Origin: Fibrobacter sp.
GTDB lineage: Bacteria; Fibrobacterota; Fibrobacteria; Fibrobacterales; Fibrobacteraceae
Direction of reading: 5' to 3'
Length of the DNA stretch: 46,259 nucleotides
Assembly (NCBI GenBank): GCA_017520105.1
Contig: JAFWRL010000157.1
Coordinates: 1 to 46,259, forward strand
Under the pieces are notes generated by a model. The model was not told the origin of the DNA, ran no database searches, and worked only from the letters and a program-made list of their open reading frames with translations. Position 1 is the stretch's first letter, and each line of letters opens with the position of its first letter. This document shows positions 1 through 6,487 of this stretch, one piece after another. Both the position numbers and the translations under genes were made by a program.

Positions 1-54
1 CATCGGCCCTAACTCGTACCGGCAGGAGGGCCGATGTGGGCATCGGCCCCTACG
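1..54 (-). repeat. Dispersed palindromic intergenic repeat
   Basis: The segment carries two copies of a CATCGGCCC word, and its distal half (about 27-53) is the reverse complement of a block that occurs twice more at 4398-4425 and 4434-4483, inside the second GH53 gene. Each unit is itself a near palindrome built on GGCCGATG and CATCGGCC. This is a dispersed repeat of the clostridial part; no gene is seen before base 159. Confidence 0.7.
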
Positions 55-97
55 TCCTGTCAAATCCGAATTTTTCTAAAAAAACCGCAATGCCGTA

Positions 98-126
98 TTG
101 CACAACCGGCCCGATTTGATTATAAT
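98..126 (+). promoter_or_regulatory. Sigma-A type promoter of the galactanase operon
   Basis: A TTGCAC -35 box (98-103) and a perfect TATAAT -10 box (121-126) are separated by 17 bases. They lie 33 bases before the ATG at 159, which has an AAGAGG ribosome binding site at 145-150. No terminator is seen before the fourth gene, so this promoter probably serves the cluster to 5505. Confidence 0.75.
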
Positions 127-158
127 GTATCCGCATTCTGAAAAAAGAGGTTTACGTT

Positions 159-2140
159 ATGAAGGAACAGAACATTCGTATCCTGTCGCTGCTGCTGGCG
201 GGGCTGCTGGTGCTGACCCTGTTTGCAGGCTGCTCGAAGAAGAAAGCCTCCGAGCCCGCTGCGACGATCCAGGTGGAGAACGTGGCGCCCACCGGGAAGC
301 TGGAGGGCTGCGGCCTCTATGTGAAGGCCGTCGAAAACCTCCCGAGGACTTCATCTTCGGCATGGACGCCTCCCAGGTGCCGTCCCTGGAGGCCAGCGGG
401 GTCAAATACTATGACTTTGACGGCGCTGAGCAGGACGTGTTCAAGATCCTGGCCCAGAACGGCGTCAACTACATCCGGGTCCGGGTCTGGAACGATCCCT
501 TTGATTCCCAGGGCCGGGGCTACGGCGGCGGCAACTGCAACGCCGATACCGCCCTGGAGATCGGACAGCGGGCCACAAAGTACGGCATGAAGCTGCTGGT
601 GGACTTCCACTATTCCGATTTCTGGGCGGATCCCGGCAAGCAGATGGTCCCCAAGGCCTGGAAGGATATGGATCTGGACACCAAGGCCGACGCTCTGGAG
701 ACCTACACCCGGGAAACCCTGCAGAAGCTGAAGCAGGCCGGCGTGGACGTGGGCATGGTCCAGGTGGGCAACGAGACCAACGGCGCCATGTGCGGAGAGA
801 ACACCTGGCCCGCCATCGTGAAGCTGATGTCCGCGGGCTCCAAGGCCATCCGGGAGGTCTATCCCGAGGCCCTGGTGGCGGTCCATTTTGCCAGCCCCGA
901 TGAGTCCGGCTACCGGGCCTATGCCAATGCCCTGCGGGACAACGGCCTGGATTACGACGTCTTCGGCTCCTCCTACTATCCCTATTGGCACGGCAACCTG
1001 CAGAACCTGACCAAGGTCCTCAAGCAGATCCGGCTGAACTTCGGCAAGCAGGTCATGGTGATGGAGACCTCCTACGCCTGGACCGGCGAGGATTTCGACT
1101 TCTCCGGCAACACCATCTCCGACGATAGCTCCGTGGACAAGCCCTATCCCTATACCCCCCAGGGCCAGGTCAACAACCTGCGGGACGTGACCCAGGCGGT
1201 GGTGGATGCCGGCGGCATCGGCGTCTGCTACTGGGAGGGCACCTGGATCACCGTGGGCGGCGCCTCCAAGGCGGAGAACCAGAAGCTCTGGCAGCAGTAC
1301 GGCTCCGGCTGGGCCTCCTCCTACGCGGGCGAATATGACCCCGAGGACGCAGGCAAGTGGTTCGGCGGCTGCGCCGTGGATAACCAGGCCTTCTTCGACG
1401 CCAAGGGCCACGTGATGGAAGGCCTCATGGCCTTCAACCTGATCCGCTACGGCAACGAGACCGAGCTGACCATGGAAAGCACCGAGGAGGTGCAGCTGCG
1501 GGTCACGGTGGGGGACGCCTTTACTCTGCCGGAGACTGTGAACGGGATCATGATCGACGGCAGCCGCCAGGCTGTGCCGGTGGTGTGGGACAAGGACCCC
1601 GCGGAGCTGGTGGATCCCGGCACCTATACGATCAACGGGGAAGCTGCTGGCCTGCCGGCCAAGCTGACGCTGATCATCGAGAACGTGAACCTCTTGGGCA
1701 ACCCCTCCTTCGAGGACGGGGTCGACGCTCCCTGGGTTCTGGAGAACCTGGGCGGCTGCGAGGAGGTCCATCTGGAGGAGAAAACCGGCGACTCCCGCAC
1801 CGGCGACTGGCACTATCATTTCTGGTCCCCGGACGCGGACAAGGTGGAGTTCACCCTGGAGCAGACCCCCGCGGACCTGGAAACCGGCACCTACGACTTC
1901 ACCATCCACATCATGGGCGGCGACTGCGGGGCCTATGAGGTCTACGCCTACGCCGAGGTGGACGGGGAGATCGTGGACACGGCGCCCATGGAGATCACCG
2001 CCTGGAACGAGTGGCATTCCGGTACGGTTTCCGGCATCGAATACCAGGCGGGCCAGACCCTGACCCTGGGCATCTATGTGAAGGCCCCCGCCGCCGGCGC
2101 CTGGGGCAAGATCGACGACGCGTCCCTCAGCATAAGATAA
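159..2140 (+). CDS. GH53 endo-beta-1,4-galactanase lipoprotein with CBM61-like module (one-base frameshift)
   Basis: Secreted arabinogalactan endo-beta-1,4-galactanase. The start at 159 follows an AAGAGG site and gives a lipoprotein signal ending LFAGC at about residue 25. The reading frame is then broken: after VENLP the protein continues one frame over as EDFIFGMDAS, which fits a single C lost from the CCC run at 341-343. With the base restored the protein has about 660 residues. The GH53 barrel spans roughly residues 62-440, with the acid/base Glu in VGNETNG (about 206) and the nucleophile in MVMETSYAW (about 303). A Big_4-type Ig-like module follows (TLPETVNG), then a C-terminal domain beginning LLGNPSFED that resembles CBM61, a galactan-binding module often linked to GH53. 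The enzyme would cut pectic galactan outside the cell. The break could be a sequencing error or a real mutation. The GH53 call is firm; the CBM61 call is by resemblance. Confidence 0.9.
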
Positions 2141-2163
2141 ACGAAACAAAAATGGAGAATACT

Positions 2164-4008
2164 ATGGACAAACTGATTCTGAATCTGATTCACCGGCCCG
2201 AAATGGTGCCGGAATATGCCGAAAAGGTCACCGGCCACGGCAAGGAGGAGAATCTGGGCCGGAAGGCGCTGCTGACCGAGAGCCTGGACATCTTCAAGAC
2301 CCAGCAATACCTGGCCCACAAGCACGGGCTGAAAACCACCATCCAGATGACCTACGCCAGCCTCTTCAACGCCGAGGCCGTGGCCCTGGCCAAGGAGCAC
2401 CACGAAGCCTACGGCGACGAGATCTCCCTGTCCCTGCTGGGCCTGCCCTGCGAGCAGTTCCGGGAGAAGTACAAGACCAAGGACTTCTGCATCTGGATGT
2501 TCTCCATGGAGGACAAGAAATCCATCGTCCGGGACGTCTTCGGCAAGTTCTATGAGGCATTCGGCTTCTATCCCGAATCCACCGGCTCCTACTACATGGA
2601 CGCGGATCTGATCAACTTTATCAAGGCCGAGTACCCCTCCGTCAAGTGCGCCGTGGCTACCTGCTGGGAGGAGGGCCCCAAGGCCTACCACACCTGCAAC
2701 AACTCCTGGTACACCTTCATGGACGGCGGCCCCTGGGCCCCCTGGATCCCCTCCAAGGTCAACACCCACGCCCCCGCCGCCAACGCAGCGGAGGACAGCG
2801 GCATCGTGGCGATCCCCCATCTGAGCCGGGACCTGCTGGCCTGCTACGACGGCAACGGCTCCAACTTCGGCACCCATCCCCAGAACGTGCTGCGGGGCAT
2901 GATCTACGACACCAAGACCTGGGAATATCCCTATCTCTACAACCTGATCGACCAGTACCGGAGCCTTTCCAAATACAACGACGGCTACGCCTACAACATG
3001 ATGTTCGTGGGCCCCGGCTGGATGAACAAGATGGGCCGCTGGGAGCAGCCCTATGAGCTGCTGTACAAGTCCTATGAGGACGGCTGCGCCTACTACGGCA
3101 AGCTGAAGGCCGAGGGCAAGCTGGTGGATATGACCATGGCCGAGTTTGCCGACTACTACCGGTCCGTCAAGAGCTACACCACCCCGGAATGCGCCCTGTG
3201 GCGGGACATCCTCTACGGCTCCGACAAGCAGCTGTTCTGGTACTGCGACCCCTATATGCGGGCCTGCGTCAACATGGACCAGGGCGGCGCCATCGTGGAC
3301 CTGCGGCCCTACGCCGCCAAGCTGGAGTGGCCCGTGGGCATCGGCACCCCCCATATCCAGGACGCCAGCTATCCCTTCCTGATCCAGGAGAAGTACCGGG
3401 CCGGCTACTTCACCCACTATGCCGGCGAAGGCACCGTCCGTTCCGCCAAGGTCTGCTGGAAGGGAGAAGAGGTGGATCTCTGCCTCTGCCGCACCAAGGC
3501 CCGGTTCTCCCATGTGGGAGAGGACCGGATCCTGACCCTGGACCCGGTGGACATTGAATTTGCCGGCGGCCTCACCGTGAAGCTGCAGACCGTCATCACC
3601 TTCTCAGAGGGCAGCTCCAACATCCGGATCGACCGGAACATCCTGTCCCTGTCGGATCCCAATGAGACCGTCACCGTGAAGGAATACATGGTGGCCTGCT
3701 ACGGCACCACCGAGTACACCGAGGATATGTCCTCCCTGACCCTGCATATTGAGGCAGGGGAGGCCGACAGCGTGACGATCCCCTATGAATACAAGTGCCG
3801 GGAGGCTGCGGTCCCCGGGGCCGAGGAGGTCAGCTGCACCATCCCGCCCATCAAAACCCGGGTCTCCATGCTGGCCAACGGCCGGAATAAGATCGGCTTC
3901 GTGCGGGAGGGCTATGCCTTCAGCCCCATGTTCACCCTCGGCTATGAACGGAATCTCAAGGAAAAGGAGGTCTTTACCACATGGCTCAATCTGGAAAGGG
4001 CAGACTGA
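2164..4008 (+). CDS. Large cytoplasmic protein of galactan cluster, possible carbohydrate-active enzyme
   Basis: A 614-residue protein with no signal peptide or membrane segment, so probably cytoplasmic. The ATG at 2164 is preferred because GGAG (2154-2157) lies six bases before it. I do not recognise the family with certainty. The N-terminal two thirds look like an alpha/beta barrel, with conserved-looking aromatic and acidic clusters (FYPESTGSYYMDAD near residue 135, ATCWEEG, NNSWYTFMDGGPWAPW) of the kind seen in glycoside hydrolase or deacetylase-like enzymes (compare DUF3863-type proteins). The C-terminal third is beta-rich (LTLDPVDIEFAGGLTVKLQT). It sits 23 bases after the galactanase gene and overlaps the next gene by 28 bases, so it is co-transcribed and probably acts on galactan fragments. 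The function is inferred from context only. Confidence 0.6.
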   Translation: MDKLILNLIHRPEMVPEYAEKVTGHGKEENLGRKALLTESLDIFKTQQYLAHKHGLKTTIQMTYASLFNAEAVALAKEHHEAYGDEISLSLLGLPCEQFREKYKTKDFCIWMFSMEDKKSIVRDVFGKFYEAFGFYPESTGSYYMDADLINFIKAEYPSVKCAVATCWEEGPKAYHTCNNSWYTFMDGGPWAPWIPSKVNTHAPAANAAEDSGIVAIPHLSRDLLACYDGNGSNFGTHPQNVLRGMIYDTKTWEYPYLYNLIDQYRSLSKYNDGYAYNMMFVGPGWMNKMGRWEQPYELLYKSYEDGCAYYGKLKAEGKLVDMTMAEFADYYRSVKSYTTPECALWRDILYGSDKQLFWYCDPYMRACVNMDQGGAIVDLRPYAAKLEWPVGIGTPHIQDASYPFLIQEKYRAGYFTHYAGEGTVRSAKVCWKGEEVDLCLCRTKARFSHVGEDRILTLDPVDIEFAGGLTVKLQTVITFSEGSSNIRIDRNILSLSDPNETVTVKEYMVACYGTTEYTEDMSSLTLHIEAGEADSVTIPYEYKCREAAVPGAEEVSCTIPPIKTRVSMLANGRNKIGFVREGYAFSPMFTLGYERNLKEKEVFTTWLNLERAD

Positions 4009-4193
4009 ATTACCGGTGCCCCTCCTGCTTTATGCGGGACATCGACATGGACATGTTCTACGACAAGGAAAAAGACGAATTTTACTGCCTGCGCTGCCAA
4101 TACCGGGGCAATGAGGCGGACGTTCTGGCCAAGAACGAGCTGGCCCGGTTCCGCTACGGCGCCATGTACAAGAGGTTCACCTTCGATGATTGA
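3981..4193 (+). CDS. Small zinc-ribbon protein
   Basis: A 70-residue protein with two CxxC knuckles, CPSC (about 13-16) and CLRC (about 36-39), spaced as in a rubredoxin-like zinc ribbon, followed by a charged helical tail. An AAGGAGG site at 3964-3970 supports the start. It overlaps the 3' end of the preceding gene by 28 bases, and its own stop overlaps the ATG of the second GH53 gene by 8 bases, so the three genes are translationally coupled. No enzyme signature is present. A metal-binding or protein-binding accessory role is possible, but nothing in the sequence fixes it. Confidence 0.7.
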   Translation: MAQSGKGRLNYRCPSCFMRDIDMDMFYDKEKDEFYCLRCQYRGNEADVLAKNELARFRYGAMYKRFTFDD

Positions 4194-5505
4194 TCTGATC
4201 AAAGGCGCAGATATTTCCTCGCTTTTGGAGGTGGAGGCCGCCGGCGGCCGGTTTTACGATCAGGCAACAGGCAACAGGCAACAGGCAACAGGGGACGGGG
4301 GAACGGATTGCCTCGGCCAGTCATCGGACTGGCCTCGCAATGACAGAATCGAAACCGTTTCCGCCGCAGGGGCGGCCACTGGCCGCCCGCCCGAGCCCGT
4401 AGGGGCCGATGCCCACATCGGCCCGTCCGAGCCTGTAGGGGCCGAACTCGAAGAGTCACGGACGTATGCCCACATCGGCCCGCCCGAGGATCTGCTCCGC
4501 ATCCTGCGCCGCCACGGCGTGAACCTGATCCGCCTCCGGCTCTGGAACGACCCCTATGACGAAGCCGGCAAGCCCTATGGCGCCGGCACCAACGACCTGG
4601 CCCGGACGATGGAGCTGGCCCGCCGGGCCAAGGCCGCGGGCCTGCCCTGGCTGCTGGACTTCCACTACTCCGACTTCTGGGCGGATCCGGGGAAGCAGTA
4701 TCCCCCCAAGGCCTGGGCGAGCTTCAATCCCGAACAACTGGAGCAGGCGATCTATGCCTTCACCCGGGAGACCCTGGAGACCCTCAGGAAGGCGGACCTG
4801 CTGCCCGCCATGGTGGCCCCGGGGAACGAGCTTTCCAACGGCCTGCTCTGGCCCCTGGGGAAGACCCCCAACTGGGAGAATATCGCCCGGTTCGTCTCTG
4901 CCGGTCTGCGGGCGGTGAAGGATTCGGATCCCGGGATCCGGACCATGATCCACCTGGACAACGGGGGCAACAACGGCCTGTACCGTTACTGGTTCGACAG
5001 CTACCTGGCCGCAGGCGGGGCGGACTTCGACTGCATCGGCCTCAGCTATTACCCCTTCTGGCACGGCAGCATGGAATCCCTGGGGGATAATATGCAGGAT
5101 CTGGCGAACAGGTACGGCAAGCCCATGATCGTGGTGGAGACCTCCACCGCCTTCACCCTGACCGAATGCAACGAGTATGAGGGCATCTCCCGGTCAGAGA
5201 AGCGGGGCCTGGCCGCCAACGAGAGGACCGCAGCCGGCGTACCCTATCCCATGAGCCCGGAGGGGCAGGCTGCCTTTTTGCGGGACCTGTGGGCCGTGAT
5301 CCGCTCGGTCCCCAAGGACCTGGGGCGGGGCTTCGTCTGGTGGGAGCCCGCCTGGCTGCCGGTGAAGGGCAGCGGCTGGACTACCCCTGAGGGCCTGGCC
5401 TATATCCGGGAAACCGGCCCCGGCGGCAACGAGTGGGCCAACCAGGGCCTCTTTGACTATGCGGGCAACGCCCTGCCTGCGCTGAAAAGCCTGGAAAAAT
5501 TGTAA
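4186..5505 (+). CDS. GH53 endo-beta-1,4-galactanase, no signal peptide, with in-frame repeat insertion
   Basis: A 439-residue GH53 protein starting at the ATG at 4186, with AGAGG at 4171-4175. It has no secretion signal and probably hydrolyses imported galacto-oligosaccharides in the cytoplasm. Family marks are clear: LIKGADISSLLE at the N-terminus, GVNLIRLRLWNDP, DFHYSDFWADPGKQ, the acid/base Glu in PGNELSNG (about 215) and the nucleophile in IVVETSTAF (about 318). Between FYDQ (about 26) and PEDLLRILRR (about 100), where GH53 proteins normally have only a few residues, about 75 low-complexity residues (QATGNRQQATGDGG, then VGADAHIGP-like stretches) are encoded by dispersed repeats of this genome. 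The insertion keeps the frame and lies before the first helix of the barrel. Whether the enzyme folds with it is unknown. Confidence 0.88.
   Translation: MIDLIKGADISSLLEVEAAGGRFYDQATGNRQQATGDGGTDCLGQSSDWPRNDRIETVSAAGAATGRPPEPVGADAHIGPSEPVGAELEESRTYAHIGPPEDLLRILRRHGVNLIRLRLWNDPYDEAGKPYGAGTNDLARTMELARRAKAAGLPWLLDFHYSDFWADPGKQYPPKAWASFNPEQLEQAIYAFTRETLETLRKADLLPAMVAPGNELSNGLLWPLGKTPNWENIARFVSAGLRAVKDSDPGIRTMIHLDNGGNNGLYRYWFDSYLAAGGADFDCIGLSYYPFWHGSMESLGDNMQDLANRYGKPMIVVETSTAFTLTECNEYEGISRSEKRGLAANERTAAGVPYPMSPEGQAAFLRDLWAVIRSVPKDLGRGFVWWEPAWLPVKGSGWTTPEGLAYIRETGPGGNEWANQGLFDYAGNALPALKSLEKL
4261..4485 (+). repeat. Cluster of dispersed repeats inside the GH53 reading frame
   Basis: Three repeat types lie end to end. 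First, 4261-4292 is a tandem of the 7-mer CAGGCAA, about 4.5 copies. Second, 4306-4345 is a palindromic element beginning GATTGCCTCGGCCAG and ending CTGGCCTCGCAATGACA. Third, 4398-4425 and 4434-4483 are two copies of the GTAGGGGCCGATG/CACATCGGCCC element that also occurs inverted at 27-53; the second copy has an extra inner segment. Together they add about 225 bases, a multiple of three, with no stop codon in the GH53 frame. Confidence 0.85.
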
Positions 5506-5513
5506 AAAAACAC

Positions 5514-5542
5514 TTGCATTTTTGAAAAGCCTGTGCTATTAT
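5514..5542 (+). promoter_or_regulatory. Sigma-A promoter of rplS
   Basis: TTGCAT (5514-5519) and TATTAT (5537-5542) are spaced by 17 bases. They begin nine bases after the stop of the GH53 gene and lie about 100 bases before rplS, so rplS has its own promoter. Confidence 0.7.
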
Positions 5543-5548
5543 ATACCG

Positions 5549-5636
5549 GCCTATGAATGGAGTGGTCCTCTGGCACTGCCGGCGTGATGAGCGCAGCGGC
5601 ATTTCCTGTGTCATGAACGCCCAAATAACAAGGAGG
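5549..5636 (+). promoter_or_regulatory. rplS 5' leader, possible L19 leader
   Basis: About 90 bases of untranslated leader separate the promoter from rplS. It can fold into a hairpin whose inner stem pairs TGCCG (5577-5581) with CGGCA (5597-5601), extended outside by CAC with GTG, and it ends in a perfect AAGGAGG site (5630-5636). Many Firmicutes rplS genes carry an autoregulatory L19 leader. Position and size fit, but I cannot match the consensus by eye. Confidence 0.4.
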
Positions 5637-5644
5637 ACAAACAA

Positions 5645-5986
5645 ATGGATCTGATGAAGGCTTTAACCAGCCAGTACATGAAGGAAGAGCTGCCCGTGGT
5701 TCGCGTGGGCGACACTGTCCGGGTTCATGTAAAAATCAAGGAAGGCTCCCGTGAGAGAGTCCAGGTTTTCGAAGGCACCGTCATTGCCAAGAAGCACGGC
5801 GGCATCGAGGAATCCTTCACCGTCCGCCGCCTGAGCTACGGCGTGGGCTGCGAGAAGGTTTTCCCCATCCATGCCCCCAACATTGTCAAGGTCGAGACCG
5901 TCCGTAAGGGCAAGGTTCGCAGAGCCAAGCTGTACTACCTGCGGGATCGTCTGGGCAAGGCTGCCAAGGTCAAGGAAAAGGTGTAA
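5645..5986 (+). CDS. rplS: 50S ribosomal protein L19
   Basis: A 113-residue L19, the usual length. It lies at the 30S-50S interface and helps form inter-subunit bridges. Family marks include [43 protein letters not shown] and the basic end [13 protein letters not shown]. The ATG at 5645 is eight bases after AAGGAGG; a second ATG at codon 4 is less well placed. In many bacteria rplS closes the rpsP-rimM-trmD operon, but here it stands alone between a sugar-use operon and its own terminator. Confidence 0.97.
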   Translation: MDLMKALTSQYMKEELPVVRVGDTVRVHVKIKEGSRERVQVFEGTVIAKKHGGIEESFTVRRLSYGVGCEKVFPIHAPNIVKVETVRKGKVRRAKLYYLRDRLGKAAKVKEKV

Positions 5987-6001
5987 TCCAATAGAAACCG
6001 C

Positions 6002-6051
6002 AAAACGGAGCGTGCCCTTGCTCGTACAGAGCAGAGACAGCTCCGTTTTTT
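6002..6051 (+). terminator. Intrinsic terminator after rplS
   Basis: A ten-base stem AAAACGGAGC (6002-6011) pairs with GCTCCGTTTT (from 6040), and the second arm runs into a T tract. It lies 16 bases after the rplS stop. Confidence 0.8.
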
Positions 6052-6074
6052 GCTTGCCCCAAAGGAGAACGCTT

Positions 6075-6227
6075 ATGAATCTGATCCTGAAACGCTGTGT
6101 CTGTCTGCTGCGGAGCTGCCCTTCAAGGATCTGTCCGAGGACGGATCCCTACCGGATCCCCCGGTTCGTCATGCCCAGAGATCTCACCATGGAGACCTTC
6201 CTGACCTATTTTGACTGCTTTACGTGA
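6075..6227 (+). CDS. Small ORF of 50 codons, hypothetical
   Basis: A short frame with a good AAAGGAG site at 6061-6067, seven bases before its ATG. The peptide is rich in Arg, Cys and Pro (RCVCLLRSCPSRICPRTD) and resembles no family I know. It is enclosed by two terminator hairpins (6002-6051 and 6237-6271), so it would need its own promoter, which I do not see. The ribosome binding site is the only real support; it may be a gene remnant. Confidence 0.3.
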   Translation: MNLILKRCVCLLRSCPSRICPRTDPYRIPRFVMPRDLTMETFLTYFDCFT

Positions 6228-6236
6228 CCCGCTTCA

Positions 6237-6271
6237 AAAGGCGGCCCGGTGCGTTGCGCCGGGCCGCCTTT
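6237..6271. terminator. Strong GC-rich hairpin, probable bidirectional terminator
   Basis: A perfect 13-base stem pairs AAAGGCGGCCCGG with CCGGGCCGCCTTT around a nine-base loop. The T and A tracts are short (three bases). It separates the small ORF from the PBP gene. Confidence 0.65.
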
Positions 6272-6393
6272 ACGGTCCCAGGAACCTTTTTCCCGGCGGC
6301 TCGTCAAAAAAACCGGGCTTGGAGACCGGTTCCTGCAGGGAAACCCCATCTGTAAATTTTCCGTAAAAACCCACGCAGACGGGAGCATTCTGT

Positions 6394-6423
6394 TTGACAA
6401 GCCGAGGGATAATAGTGTATAAT
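6394..6423 (+). promoter_or_regulatory. Sigma-A promoter of the PBP gene
   Basis: Consensus TTGACA (6394-6399) and TATAAT (6418-6423) are 18 bases apart. They lie 64 bases before the ATG at 6488, which has GGAGGA just upstream. From about 6290 to 6393 I see no other feature. Confidence 0.8.
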
Positions 6424-6487
6424 GTATGCTGATATATTGCGAGCACTGTATGTTATCCGCGTATGTCTGCAAATGGAGGACTGTATC

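Noticed and set aside
317..2149. A 610-codon open frame on the minus strand opposite the first GH53 gene
   Set aside because: It is the antisense shadow of a GC-rich gene; the protein is low-complexity (Gly, His, Val, Leu) with no domain, while the plus strand encodes a recognisable enzyme.
2074..3513. Long minus-strand frame opposite the 614-residue protein gene
   Set aside because: Same type of shadow frame; no ribosome site and biased composition.
4261..4292. CAGGCAA tandem considered as a CRISPR or VNTR locus
   Set aside because: The units are seven bases without spacers, so it is not CRISPR; kept as part of the inserted repeat block.
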